DNA of 64,000 nt from UBA12481 sp942493265 (lineage in GTDB: Bacteria > Bacteroidota > Bacteroidia > Bacteroidales > UBA12481), in contig OW818688.1 of assembly GCA_942493265.1 (NCBI GenBank), forward strand, positions 2,976,001 to 3,040,000. Direction: 5' to 3'. The notes under the pieces were generated by a model. The model worked only from the letters and a program-made list of their open reading frames with translations, was not told the DNA's origin and ran no database searches. This document shows, piece after piece, positions 51,962-61,515 of this stretch; the stretch's first letter is position 1; every line of letters begins with the position of its first letter. The position numbers were made by a program, and so were the translations under genes.

Positions 51962-54381
51962 AACGCATCCCATTTATTTTCCTCTTGACAGGATTTGTCT
52001 GTTTTTCCGGACAATTCAAGGTTATTGCTGCTAATCAGTCAGATATAACGTACGATAAGGAAAATCTGATGAACGGCGCAGTGTGGATAACGGATCGGTC
52101 TGTAATCCCTGCATCCGACAATCTTTTCTACCTCGACCATCCGGCTCCGTTATTGAGAACTGAATTCAATATCGGTGCCGATATTGCAAAGGCTGAACTG
52201 TGGATTACCGCAGCTGGTTATTATGAGACCTGGCTGAATGGTGAGCGTTTAGGCGATCAGCAGCTGGATCCGGCCTGGACCGATTTCAGCAAAAGAAATT
52301 ATGTCACGCATCTGGATGTGACATCTGCCTTGAGAAAAGGAAAAAATTCATGGGGAATCATGCTCGGCAACGGTTTTTATAATCCCCTGCCATTAAAAAT
52401 GTGGGGCAGCCGCAATCTTAGAAACGACATTCCGGTGGGGAAACCTTGTGTAATTGCCAGACTGGCGGTTACCGGGAAGGATGGAAAAATTATTGAGTAT
52501 CACACATCAGAACAATGGGTTACAAGACCGGGGCCTGTTACGCGTAATAGTGTTTATTTGGGTGAATTGTACGATGCCAGGAGAGAAACTCAGGGTTGGA
52601 ACCTCCCCGGTACCGATGCGAATGGGTGGGAACCGGTGGCCGTAGTGGACGGCCCGGGAGGTAAACCTGAAATTTCAGCTTTTCCGCCCATCAGAGTAAC
52701 TGGCTGGCTGGTGCCTGTGAGTATTAAAAAGGATGCGGATTTCCGACAGATAATCGACTTTGGACAAAACTTCACCGGCATTATCCGGGTTAAAATTGAG
52801 GCAAAGGCAGGGGATACAATCCGGTTCAGATATGGAGAGTTGGTTTATCCGGATGGTAAGCTGAATCCAATGACAACAGTATGCGGACAAATTAAAAGGG
52901 CTGGGGTGGGAGGCCCCGGAGCCCCTGCGGTTGCTGAGCAGATGGATGTTTATGTCGCAAAGGGGGCGCCGGATGAATACTTCCAGCCCCGGTTTACTTT
53001 TCATGGTTTTCGGTATGTTGAAGTAAGCGGGCTAAGCAAGGCACTTACAGACAAGGATATAAAGGCAGGGCATATGAGTACAGATGTAAAAAAGGCAGCA
53101 GAAATCAAGAGTTCTTCAGCGTTTCTGAATACACTGAATCAGAACTGCAGATGGACCTTCCTGAGCAATCTGCAAAGTGTGCAGTCGGATTGCCCTGCGC
53201 GTGAGAAGTTTGGTTATGGCGGCGACATCAACGCCACGGTCGATGCTTTTATTTATAACTATGACATGCACGGAATCTACCGTAAAATGATCTACGATTG
53301 GATCGATGCGATGAAGCCGGACAAATTTGTGGATACAGCACCTTTTGTAGGTATTGAATATTGCGGACTTAGCTGGGAATCAGCCTTTTTGTTTCTTCAA
53401 AATGCCTTATGGATTCATTATGGGGATAATGACCTGATTAAAGAATTGTATAACGTTGATGTGGCATGGATGGAAAAGGTTGCACGCATTCACCCCAACC
53501 TGGTTGTTGATGATGGCTTAAGCGATCACGAAGCATTGGCAAAAGTGCCGGTGGAGCTTACCGGGACCTGTCATTATTATCAGATTGCCAGGATTATGGC
53601 ACGATTTGCTGCTATAGCCGGTGACCGCGAGGGCATCGAAAGATATACCGCCCTGGCTGAAAAGATAAAGCTCAGGATTATCGATCTTTTCTGGGATACT
53701 CCTGAAATTGAGGTCCCGAATCAACAAACACTTCTGGCAACACTGATTGTTTCGGATGTGTTGGAACCTGCAGATCAGAAGATTGCCATGAAAAGATTGC
53801 TTCAGGTTTTAGAAGATGCTGATTATCATGTAACAACCGGAATTTTTGGAACTAAATACCTCCTTGAAGCCCTGTCGTCGAATGACCGCACGGATATTGC
53901 TTTTAAAGTTGTTAACCAGTCCGGGTTCCCGGGATGGAAATATATGGTTGATAATGGCGCCACTACCTTGTGGGAAACCTGGAAAGAGAGCGATAATACC
54001 TTTTCGCAGAACCATCCTATGTTTGGCTCGGTTTCAGAATGGTACCTGAAATGGCTGGGAGGGATTCAGCCAGATAACAGGAATCCTGATGCGAATTCAG
54101 TATTGTTGAAGCCCCGCCCGGTTAAGGACCTCGGTACGGTAACGGTTGAAAAGTACTTTCCAGCCGGAACCCTTGTCAGCCGCTGGTGGTGGAAGGATTC
54201 GGTGCTCAGCTTTGAGTTTACAATCCCTGAAGGATTGAAAACCATCTGGGTACCAGTTCCGGGCAATTCTGAGGTGAGGCCGGTTCATTATCCAAAAGGC
54301 TGGAAATACTCTCGCAGCCGGAATCAGGATGGAATCAGTCTGAACAAAGCAGGTCGCTTTGTGTTCGAAATCAAGGAGTAA
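51955..54381 (+). CDS. GH78 alpha-L-rhamnosidase
   Basis: This 808-residue exported enzyme has a signal peptide (FIFLLTGFVCFSGQF), an N-terminal carbohydrate-binding-like region with ETWLNGERLGDQQLDPAWT (~85), the rhamnosidase beta-sandwich (FGQNFTGIIRVKIEAKAG ~270) and an (alpha/alpha)6 catalytic domain with SDCPAREKFGYGGD (~410), the conserved D..RE......GD motif. It releases terminal rhamnose from plant or microbial glycans. The start codon lies inside a hairpin. It is in the same orientation as the MATE gene but is unlikely to be functionally linked. Confidence 0.92.
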   Translation: MKKRIPFIFLLTGFVCFSGQFKVIAANQSDITYDKENLMNGAVWITDRSVIPASDNLFYLDHPAPLLRTEFNIGADIAKAELWITAAGYYETWLNGERLGDQQLDPAWTDFSKRNYVTHLDVTSALRKGKNSWGIMLGNGFYNPLPLKMWGSRNLRNDIPVGKPCVIARLAVTGKDGKIIEYHTSEQWVTRPGPVTRNSVYLGELYDARRETQGWNLPGTDANGWEPVAVVDGPGGKPEISAFPPIRVTGWLVPVSIKKDADFRQIIDFGQNFTGIIRVKIEAKAGDTIRFRYGELVYPDGKLNPMTTVCGQIKRAGVGGPGAPAVAEQMDVYVAKGAPDEYFQPRFTFHGFRYVEVSGLSKALTDKDIKAGHMSTDVKKAAEIKSSSAFLNTLNQNCRWTFLSNLQSVQSDCPAREKFGYGGDINATVDAFIYNYDMHGIYRKMIYDWIDAMKPDKFVDTAPFVGIEYCGLSWESAFLFLQNALWIHYGDNDLIKELYNVDVAWMEKVARIHPNLVVDDGLSDHEALAKVPVELTGTCHYYQIARIMARFAAIAGDREGIERYTALAEKIKLRIIDLFWDTPEIEVPNQQTLLATLIVSDVLEPADQKIAMKRLLQVLEDADYHVTTGIFGTKYLLEALSSNDRTDIAFKVVNQSGFPGWKYMVDNGATTLWETWKESDNTFSQNHPMFGSVSEWYLKWLGGIQPDNRNPDANSVLLKPRPVKDLGTVTVEKYFPAGTLVSRWWWKDSVLSFEFTIPEGLKTIWVPVPGNSEVRPVHYPKGWKYSRSRNQDGISLNKAGRFVFEIKE

Positions 54382-54430
54382 ACATCTAAAGAATTAGACA
54401 TATCCAGATACTAACCCATCATATTAATCA

Positions 54431-54437
54431 AAGGAGG
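54431..54437 (+). promoter_or_regulatory. Strong Shine-Dalgarno before the DUF4412-like gene
   Basis: AAGGAGG lies 5 bp before the ATG at 54443; such a strong site is rare in this window. Confidence 0.6.
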
Positions 54438-54442
54438 CAGCT

Positions 54443-55147
54443 ATGAAAAAATGTGTTATCCTGGTTCTGGTCATGCTTATGGGCGGTTCATCTTTTGCGC
54501 AAATTCAGTTGAAAGCTCCCGGGGTCAAATGGGATGAGAATTACACTTTTGATAAGTGCAATTCCTTTAAAATGGAGGCTTATGCCAAAAACAATGAATT
54601 GATGCGCACCAGGCTATATAAAACCTGGTATCAGTCGGCAGGTGAAAACTTTCTGATTAAACTGGTTGTTGAAGGTAAAGGAAATGGAATGGAAACCGTG
54701 CTCGATAGAAAGAATGAAGTGGCTATTCAAATGATCGGAACCGGAGGGGGAGCAATCCCGAATTATAACGCGGGTGGATTCAAATATCCGGCAGAAAATG
54801 AGCTCAAGAAACTGGAAATTTTACCGACCACAGAAACCAAGGAAATCCAGGGCATTACTTGTAAAAAGTATACCTATACCTTCAAGAAGATTTTTGGAGA
54901 GGTCTGGCTTACCGACGAGGTTACCTTGCCAAACGATGTGGGTGTTTTTCGTGCCTGTAAAATGGCTGCTTTGCATAATACCCTGTCAGTTCCCGGTTTT
55001 GTGCTGGAAATGAGTGTTGAGGATAACAATGGCGGTAAAACGGTGATGACGACTGTCTCATTGGCAGAGACGGAAATATATTCGGTTGATCTGAAAGGAG
55101 TTGCCATGAATACCTCCCTGAATAAAGTGAATTATTTTACTTTCTGA
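54443..55147 (+). CDS. Exported DUF4412-like protein of unknown function
   Basis: This 234-residue protein has a signal peptide (CVILVLVMLMGGSSFAQ) and a beta-rich domain with KKYTYTFKKIFGEVWLTDEV (~135), the kind of pattern seen in DUF4412-type proteins that may bind a small ligand. It is not a confident family match. It has a strong Shine-Dalgarno site and lies 19 bp before wtpA, so it may be the first gene of the tungstate-transport unit. Confidence 0.6.
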   Translation: MKKCVILVLVMLMGGSSFAQIQLKAPGVKWDENYTFDKCNSFKMEAYAKNNELMRTRLYKTWYQSAGENFLIKLVVEGKGNGMETVLDRKNEVAIQMIGTGGGAIPNYNAGGFKYPAENELKKLEILPTTETKEIQGITCKKYTYTFKKIFGEVWLTDEVTLPNDVGVFRACKMAALHNTLSVPGFVLEMSVEDNNGGKTVMTTVSLAETEIYSVDLKGVAMNTSLNKVNYFTF

Positions 55148-55166
55148 CTCTAACCACAACCCTGAC

Positions 55167-56117
55167 ATGCAACAATTGAAATATAACCGGATAGTTTTCT
55201 TCACTCTTTTGGGATTAATCTTCTTTTTAGGATCGTGCCATAATTCCCAACCCAAAAAGTCATCTGAAAGCAAAGTTTTATCAGTATTTCATGCCGGGAG
55301 TTTATCGGTGCCACTGAAAAATATGGCTGCTGCCTTTGAAAAGGAAAATCCCGGAACGGAAGTCCGGCTTGAAGCAGGCGGAAGCCTGGCCTGTGTGCGT
55401 AAAATTACCGAACTCAACCAGATTTGCGATGTATTGGCACTCGCTGATTTTAATCTGATAGATGAACTGTTGATTCCGGAGTATGCACAATGGAATATCC
55501 TTTTTGCAACCAATGAATTGTGTCTGGTTTATACCGATAAGTCAAGAATGTCCGACAGGATCAGTCGTGACAACTGGTTTGAAATCCTGATGAATTCTGA
55601 AATCCGTTATGGAAGGAGTGATCCTGATGCAGATCCCTGTGGCTACCGGACAGTTCTTGCAATGAAACTGGCCGATCGTCTTTATCCGGGGGGTCAGGAC
55701 TGGCAGAAACTGCTGGAGAAGGATACCCGGTTTATCAGGGGAAAGGAAACCGATCTGAATGCCCTGCTGGAAAGCCAGACTATCGACTATATGTTTAATT
55801 ACCGGTCCGTTGCCGTTCAGCATAATTTCAAATATATTACCCTGCCTGATTCCATCAACCTGAGTAATCCGAAACTGGATTCCTGGTACTCAAATGCCAC
55901 GGTTACCGTCAGGGGAACCGGCCCGGGTTCCACTGCAACACAAACAGGAGCATCCATTGTATATGGCCTCACTATCCCAAATGAAGCCCCTAATCCGGGA
56001 TTGGCTGAGAAATTTGTCAGTTTTATATCGGATCCGCAAAGGGGCAGGTTAATTATCGAACAATCCGGCCAAACAGCCATTAATCCGGTTTATTCTCCGA
56101 AAAGCAGCAAAAAATGA
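55167..56117 (+). CDS. wtpA: Tungstate/molybdate-binding lipoprotein (WtpA/ModA type)
   Basis: This 316-residue solute-binding protein has a lipoprotein signal (lipobox LGSC, Cys ~24), the WtpA start VLSVFHAGSLSVPLKNMAAAF (~35) and the oxyanion-binding segment GRSDPDADPCGYRT (~150). The WtpA class binds tungstate very tightly. The permease and ATPase genes lie 3.5 kb downstream, separated by a TonB receptor and a SUOX-fold lipoprotein, in an apparent single unit. Tungstate versus molybdate cannot be decided by eye. Confidence 0.88.
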   Translation: MQQLKYNRIVFFTLLGLIFFLGSCHNSQPKKSSESKVLSVFHAGSLSVPLKNMAAAFEKENPGTEVRLEAGGSLACVRKITELNQICDVLALADFNLIDELLIPEYAQWNILFATNELCLVYTDKSRMSDRISRDNWFEILMNSEIRYGRSDPDADPCGYRTVLAMKLADRLYPGGQDWQKLLEKDTRFIRGKETDLNALLESQTIDYMFNYRSVAVQHNFKYITLPDSINLSNPKLDSWYSNATVTVRGTGPGSTATQTGASIVYGLTIPNEAPNPGLAEKFVSFISDPQRGRLIIEQSGQTAINPVYSPKSSKK

Positions 56118-56136
56118 TTTTTGCGGGTTTTTTATT

Positions 56137-56168
56137 ATTTCGATATGTTTAGGTTTGCATATCGAAAT
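56137..56168. promoter_or_regulatory. Perfect 11-bp inverted repeat, candidate ModE operator
   Basis: ATTTCGATATG (56137-56147) and CATATCGAAAT (56158-56168) are exact inverted arms 10 bp apart, ending 14 bp before the TonB receptor ATG. The CGATAT core resembles the half-sites of ModE operators. A ModE-type gene is downstream in the same cluster and a partial copy is before AOR. Confidence 0.6.
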
Positions 56169-56182
56169 TTTAAAAAATATTT

Positions 56183-58483
56183 ATGAAGAGAATTGCTGCA
56201 ATCCTAACCTTTGTACTATGTATATTGCCGGGTATCCTTCCGGCTCAGAATGCATTCATCGGACGTGTAACTGATTCACAATCAGGAGAGCCTTTGTCAG
56301 GAGCTAATATTCAGGTATTGTCGTCGGGACTGGGAACTAGTTCTGATGAGAAGGGAAACTTTCAGTTGAACCTCCCGGATTCAAGGGCACAGATCAAGAT
56401 TACCTTTGTGGGATATTCCCCTGAAATTAAATGGATTAATCCTAAAGGTGGAAATATTCCGGTTGAGTTCAGTCTCTCTCCATCAGCTGTCAGTACTCAG
56501 GCGGTTGTTGTAACGGCCACCAAAAACAAAAAACGCGTGAGCGAAGTGCCAGGTCGTACGGAGTGGTTAACTGCCAGGCAATTGGATGCAATTCCGGCAA
56601 CTCAGGCAGATGATTATCTGCGAACAATCCCCGGAATTCAGGTTAGTCGGGAGCATGGAATTCTGGATCACAGCAGCACTGTCAGTATGCGTGGATTGGG
56701 CGGCGATCAGCAGGGAAGATATCTTGTACTGCTTGATGGAATCCCCATGAACAAAGCCGACGGAGGATCAGTAAACTGGAACAGCATCAATATGGATCAT
56801 ATCAGTCAGATTGAAGTGGCAAAAGGCCCGGGGTCATCACTTTACGGAGGTAATGCGATGGGAGGGGTAATCAATTACATCCGCAGGAAGCCGGTTCGTC
56901 CGTTTGAAGGGTCAGCCCAGCTGGAATATGGAGGCATGAACACCATGAAGGGTAAATTTACTGCCGGTGGAAATCCTGCCGCTGCCAATAAAGCTTTCTA
57001 TTGGAGTGTTCAGGGTTTTGGCGCGAAAAGCGACGGTTATAACCAAATGCCTGAGCTTGATCGAGATTCAACATCTGTTTCTAGTTCAATGAAAGAATGG
57101 GGAGGGGGAGCACGACTCGGTTACCGGATAAACAGCCACCACCTGATTGAGATCAATGCCGGCTTTTGGTGGGATCAGCGTGGATCAGGAACGAAAATCT
57201 TTGCCGAAACCGGTACCTATTTTGCTCACGGGGTATTGGATAATTCCATAAAATATTCGGGAAATGCAGGTAAAACCAACTGGTCGGTGCTTGCATACAA
57301 TACTGGTGAAGATTATTCGAGATTGAACGAATCAATTAAAGCCAGCGGAAGCAGTTACACTTACACCTCCTACTCGGTTACCTCAAGAAGGAATGATGCA
57401 GGTATTCAGTTGCATACCGATCACCGGCTTGGATGGAACCTGATTTCAGCCGGTGCCGATTTTAAACAGGGATCGGTTTTCGGTCAGGACATTTATACTA
57501 CATCCACCGATACCGTTACCAACCAGGGAAAAATGCGTAACCTGGCTTTGTATTTTCAAGATCAGGTTACTATCGTCAGGGATCACCTTTTTCTGGTTGG
57601 AGGTATACGATGGGATGTATCCACCTTTTTCGATGGCGGGTTTTACATTGCCAGTCCAACTTCAGCTACCAGTATACTGAGCAATCTTCAGAATCTGGAA
57701 TTGGGAACCAACTCGTGGTCAGAATTCAGTCCCAAGCTGGCCTTGCAGTATACCAATAATGAAGGTTTGTCGGGCTATTTGTCATTCGGACACGGTTTCC
57801 GTCCTTCCGTATTGGATGATATGTGCCGTTCAGGATTCATTCGCGGAGGATTTAAAAGAGCAAATCCTTATCTGGACCCTGAAAACCTGAATAATCTTGA
57901 GGCAGGTGGTGACCTGATGCTCGGAAAGAAAGCCAGACTATCAGTGAGTGGCTATTATTCCTTAGGAAAAGATTTCATTTATCTTGTTAGCTCCGGGGAT
58001 TCAATCCTGCAGGGAACTAAGAAGAAGCCGCTGATTGAAGCACATAATATCTCAGGAGTAAAAATTTCTGGTCTCGAGGCTTCCTTAAAAGTTGATCTGC
58101 TGAAGGGACTGTCAGCATATGTTCAGTATGCCTGGACTAATTCTGAAACCACTGATTATGTTCCCGCGGTGGGTTTGGCAAATCTTCAGGGAAAAAAACT
58201 CATCTATGTTCCTGAACACCAGGCATCATTGGGTTTCATCTGGAGAAACCGGTGGGCTAATATGAGCGTTCAGGGAACCTGGCTCAGCGAGCAATGGATG
58301 GACGACCTGAATTCAATTTCAATCCCGGCATACATGAAAATTGATGCGCGTATCTGGACTGATATTTCGGATTTCCGGCTTTTTATAAACGGACAAAACC
58401 TCAATAATGCAACGTATCTTGAAGGACACGGTATGCTGTCGATGGGCCGGTATATTTCCGGTGGAATTTCTTACCGCTTTTAA
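56183..58483 (+). CDS. TonB-dependent receptor in the tungstate/molybdate cluster
   Basis: This 766-residue outer-membrane receptor has a signal peptide (IAAILTFVLCILPGILPAQ), a carboxypeptidase-regulatory-like domain (FIGRVTDSQSGEPLSGANIQ ~25-110), a plug (QADDYLRTIPGIQVSREHG ~147, GPGSSLYGGNAMGGVINYI ~215) and a C-terminal barrel ending in GGISYRF. Its size is that of metal-chelate receptors and no SusD partner is present, so it is probably not a glycan receptor. Its place between wtpA and wtpB/C and the inverted repeat before its start suggest it imports W or Mo, free or chelated; this is an inference. Confidence 0.88.
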   Translation: MKRIAAILTFVLCILPGILPAQNAFIGRVTDSQSGEPLSGANIQVLSSGLGTSSDEKGNFQLNLPDSRAQIKITFVGYSPEIKWINPKGGNIPVEFSLSPSAVSTQAVVVTATKNKKRVSEVPGRTEWLTARQLDAIPATQADDYLRTIPGIQVSREHGILDHSSTVSMRGLGGDQQGRYLVLLDGIPMNKADGGSVNWNSINMDHISQIEVAKGPGSSLYGGNAMGGVINYIRRKPVRPFEGSAQLEYGGMNTMKGKFTAGGNPAAANKAFYWSVQGFGAKSDGYNQMPELDRDSTSVSSSMKEWGGGARLGYRINSHHLIEINAGFWWDQRGSGTKIFAETGTYFAHGVLDNSIKYSGNAGKTNWSVLAYNTGEDYSRLNESIKASGSSYTYTSYSVTSRRNDAGIQLHTDHRLGWNLISAGADFKQGSVFGQDIYTTSTDTVTNQGKMRNLALYFQDQVTIVRDHLFLVGGIRWDVSTFFDGGFYIASPTSATSILSNLQNLELGTNSWSEFSPKLALQYTNNEGLSGYLSFGHGFRPSVLDDMCRSGFIRGGFKRANPYLDPENLNNLEAGGDLMLGKKARLSVSGYYSLGKDFIYLVSSGDSILQGTKKKPLIEAHNISGVKISGLEASLKVDLLKGLSAYVQYAWTNSETTDYVPAVGLANLQGKKLIYVPEHQASLGFIWRNRWANMSVQGTWLSEQWMDDLNSISIPAYMKIDARIWTDISDFRLFINGQNLNNATYLEGHGMLSMGRYISGGISYRF

Positions 58484-58495
58484 TCAATTAATTAT

Positions 58496-59563
58496 ATGAA
58501 AATCAATTTAATAAGCTTTATTTCAATAGCTATCGCGCTCGTTTCCTGCCAGCCGGCACAAAAACCAGCCGGACAAGATACCATTCAGGTGGCCAGTTAT
58601 GATTCAACTGACCAGACCAATGATTTTTTTGACAATGAACCGTTGTTCGATCTTCCGGGATCCGGCGTTATTGAAGTCAGCGGCGAAATATCCGGTCCGG
58701 TAAAGGTTTCCCTTTCCGATCTTCCTGTGAGAAGTTTAATTGTTAAGGAGACCAGGATTGAAGCCGGGGAGGTAAAATTTACCGGAGCTTACCGTTATGA
58801 CGGGGTTTCTCTCTATGATATTCTGGATCAGGTTAAAGTGATCAAGAAAAATGCTGAAGAGTTTAATCCCATTATTGACCAGTATGTTGTTGTATTTAAT
58901 GCGGCGGGCGATTCAGTGGTATTCAGCTGGGGTGAATTATACTATCCTGTTCAGCGTCATCAGATAATCATTGCCAACCGGGTTATGCGCATTGTACCGA
59001 GCAAAACCAAGGACCAGTGGCCATTGCCTGAAATCGCACGCATAATTGTCGGTTCCGACCTTATTACCGAAAGGAATATTTCAGATCCGGTAAAAATCGT
59101 GATCCGTAGTATAGATCGTATCTATAAAGTTGATCGGGATATAAAGCTTTGGGCTCCTGAATTGGCCGTAGAAGGTGTTGGCAACCGGTCATTTGCACTG
59201 AAGGAGTTGCCGGATGGCATGACCAGTCGTCAGGTGGAGCATGTTTTTTATGGACGGGGAAGGGGAATTCACGGGATCACCCTAACCAGGGGTTTTCTCC
59301 TGAAAGATCTTTTTTCCGCAAGTCTGGCTCCTGACCGCAATCTTATCAGGAACGGATTATTTGTGATTGCCGGGATCGACGGGTATCGCTGTTCGATGAC
59401 CTATTCTGAACTGATGAACCGCAATGATCAGGCTGAGGTGATGATCATGGATGAGGAAAATTATGAAAATGCCGGGAAGTTTTCCTGTTTGTTTACCGCC
59501 GACTTTTTCTCCGACCGGGCAATCAAGGCAATGTCGGAAATACGTTTGGTGCAGGGTAAATAG
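58496..59563 (+). CDS. Lipoprotein with two SUOX-fold (molybdopterin-oxidoreductase-like) domains, non-catalytic
   Basis: This 355-residue lipoprotein (lipobox LVSC, Cys ~18) has two copies of a sulfite-oxidase-like fold. Repeat 1 (~50-195) has SGEISGPVKVSLSDLPV, YDGVSLYDIL and a strand ending PEIARIIVGSDL. Repeat 2 (~200-355) has IHGITLTRGFLLKDLF and IAGIDGYRCSMTYSEL and ends MSEIRLVQG. The Mo-ligating Cys expected near the start of the domain is absent from both, so catalysis is unlikely. It sits 12 bp after the TonB receptor. A role in binding W/Mo or a cofactor at the cell surface or in the periplasm is an inference. Confidence 0.7.
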   Translation: MKINLISFISIAIALVSCQPAQKPAGQDTIQVASYDSTDQTNDFFDNEPLFDLPGSGVIEVSGEISGPVKVSLSDLPVRSLIVKETRIEAGEVKFTGAYRYDGVSLYDILDQVKVIKKNAEEFNPIIDQYVVVFNAAGDSVVFSWGELYYPVQRHQIIIANRVMRIVPSKTKDQWPLPEIARIIVGSDLITERNISDPVKIVIRSIDRIYKVDRDIKLWAPELAVEGVGNRSFALKELPDGMTSRQVEHVFYGRGRGIHGITLTRGFLLKDLFSASLAPDRNLIRNGLFVIAGIDGYRCSMTYSELMNRNDQAEVMIMDEENYENAGKFSCLFTADFFSDRAIKAMSEIRLVQGK

Positions 59564-59620
59564 CCGTAACCTGAAAACCCGGGGATTATTCTTTTTACAT
59601 TTAGCGACAAATAACGTGAT

Positions 59621-60418
59621 GTGAACAGGCCAGGAATTTCATGGGTTTTTGGGGTACTCGGAGGGTTGGTCCTTTTGTTTATACTGGCTCCGTTGGCTGG
59701 CCTGTTTCTGAAAACCAGCCCGGTACAATTTTTCGACACGTTGGGGGATACGGCTGTGACCAGTAGTATCCTGCTTACATTGGTTGTTTCATTGATTACC
59801 ACCGTTTTCTTTTCCATTGGGGCGATTCCTCTTGCATATCTGTTAGCCCGGCGCAATTTCAGAGGCAAGAGCCTGGTTCAATCCCTGATCGACCTGCCGA
59901 TTGTGATTCCTCATTCAGCAGCCGGTATAGCTTTGCTGGGTTTGATTTCACGGGATTCGTTTCTGGGAAAAGCAGCTTCATCCATTGGAATCGATTTTGT
60001 TGGGCACCCACTGGGAATAGGACTTGCAATGGCATTTGTAAGTTTGCCTTTCCTGATACAATCTGCCCGGACCGGATTTGAACAGGTACCGGTAAGGCTT
60101 GAAAAAGCTGCAATGAACCTGGGCGCTTCAGGTTGGAGAACTTTTCGGACAATCAGTTTACCACTTGGGAAAAGGAGTATCATCTCCGGACTGGTGATGA
60201 TGTTTTCGCGTGGATTGAGTGAGTTCGGGGCAGTGGTGATTATAGCCTATTATCCGATGGTCACGCCGGTGCTGATCTGGGATCGCTTCAATGCTTTCGG
60301 ACTGAAATATGCAAGACCGGTGGCTGCAGTCTTTATTCTGGTTTGCTTGATATTTTTTGTTGTTTTACGCGTTCTGGCTAACAAATCGGCTGATGATCAG
60401 AATTCAAGATATATCTAA
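59621..60418 (+). CDS. wtpB: Tungstate/molybdate ABC transporter permease
   Basis: This 265-residue inner-membrane permease has about six membrane segments and the binding-protein-dependent transport signature LEKAAMNLGASGWRTFRTISLPLGKRSI (~165-192, landmark), with DLPIVIPHSAAGIALLG (~90) typical of ModB/WtpB. The start is a GTG at 59621 because no ATG is in frame nearby. It overlaps wtpC by 26 bp and belongs with wtpA upstream. Confidence 0.9.
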   Translation: MNRPGISWVFGVLGGLVLLFILAPLAGLFLKTSPVQFFDTLGDTAVTSSILLTLVVSLITTVFFSIGAIPLAYLLARRNFRGKSLVQSLIDLPIVIPHSAAGIALLGLISRDSFLGKAASSIGIDFVGHPLGIGLAMAFVSLPFLIQSARTGFEQVPVRLEKAAMNLGASGWRTFRTISLPLGKRSIISGLVMMFSRGLSEFGAVVIIAYYPMVTPVLIWDRFNAFGLKYARPVAAVFILVCLIFFVVLRVLANKSADDQNSRYI

Positions 60419-61451
60419 GAGATTCAAAACCTTTGAATTAAGTAATATCTCCCTGGAAATTCAGGATGGGGAATATGTTGTGCTGCTTGGAGATTCCGGA
60501 TCAGGAAAATCAGTTCTTCTGGAGATCATCGCAGGATTGATTAAGCCGGATCAGGGAAGTATCACCCTGAATGACCGCCATCTGACCGATGAACCCATCC
60601 GAAGCCGGCCATTTGGTATTGTCTTTCAGGATCTTGCCTTATTCCCGCATCTAACTGTTTATGAAAATCTAGCTTTTCCCCTTAAATCCAGGCATTTATC
60701 GAAGACTACCATTGAAGTCCGGGTACTGGAACTCGCCGAAAAATTTGAAATCTCACAATTGCTCGAAAGGTACCCTCCCGGTTTATCCGGAGGCGAGCGG
60801 CAAAGGGTGGCACTCGCCCGCACCCTGGCTACCAAACCTGCCTGTCTGCTGCTGGATGAGCCGCTGACAGCCATTGATACCAGAATTCGTAAAGAAATCA
60901 AGGCGTTACTCAGGAAAATCAATCAGGATGGTCAGACAATCATCCACGTAACCCACGATTATCAGGAAGCGCTGAGCCTGGCTACCAGAATAGGAATAAT
61001 GGAAAATGGCAGGCTGATCCGGTATGGACCGGCACTGGAAGTTCTCCGTAACCCGGCCAGCCCTTTCATGGCCAGTTTTACCGGTATCCGGAACTTCATA
61101 CCGGTATCAATTAGAAGAGATACGGTTGACGGGCATATCAAGGCCTGGACCGTGCAAAATATCCCATTGGTTTTTCAAACGGAAAAGGATCATGGCACAG
61201 GATACCTAATCATTCCTGAGGATGCGGTTTTCCTTGCCAGAGAGCCGGTTGCCACAAGTGCTGCCAACCAGATGAAAGGTACTGTCACGGATATCATCCC
61301 GTCAGTCTATGGATTGGAAGTGATGGTTGATGTGGGATTTCCTATATGTGCCCTGATCACCTCAGATGCGCTTGAGCGTTTATCGATCAAATCAGGAGAT
61401 ACGGTGTATGCAGGTTTTAAAGCAACGGCCCTAAAATTTATCAAAAAATAG
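60393..61451 (+). CDS. wtpC: Tungstate/molybdate ABC transporter ATPase
   Basis: This 352-residue ATPase has Walker A (LLGDSGSGKSVLLE ~33), the ABC signature LSGGERQRVALARTLA (~130), Walker B (CLLLDEPLTAID ~152) and the switch His (HVTHDYQEA ~188). A C-terminal TOBE/Mop-like domain (MKGTVTDIIPSVYGLEVMVDVG ~295, landmark) could bind oxyanion. The ATG at 60393 is chosen over the longer frame because it starts the conserved MIRIQDISKRF. It overlaps wtpB by 26 bp. Confidence 0.92.
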   Translation: MIRIQDISKRFKTFELSNISLEIQDGEYVVLLGDSGSGKSVLLEIIAGLIKPDQGSITLNDRHLTDEPIRSRPFGIVFQDLALFPHLTVYENLAFPLKSRHLSKTTIEVRVLELAEKFEISQLLERYPPGLSGGERQRVALARTLATKPACLLLDEPLTAIDTRIRKEIKALLRKINQDGQTIIHVTHDYQEALSLATRIGIMENGRLIRYGPALEVLRNPASPFMASFTGIRNFIPVSIRRDTVDGHIKAWTVQNIPLVFQTEKDHGTGYLIIPEDAVFLAREPVATSAANQMKGTVTDIIPSVYGLEVMVDVGFPICALITSDALERLSIKSGDTVYAGFKATALKFIKK

Positions 61452-61490
61452 CAGAACCCGTGTTGCTGATTTCCTTTACCCATCTTATAT

Positions 61491-61498
61491 TATCTTTG
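61491..61498 (+). promoter_or_regulatory. -7 box of ppnP
   Basis: TATCTTTG matches TAnnTTTG exactly, 17 bp before the ppnP ATG; ppnP and modE may be transcribed separately from wtpC. Confidence 0.6.
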
Positions 61499-61515
61499 TT
61501 CTAAATCTTACGGAA

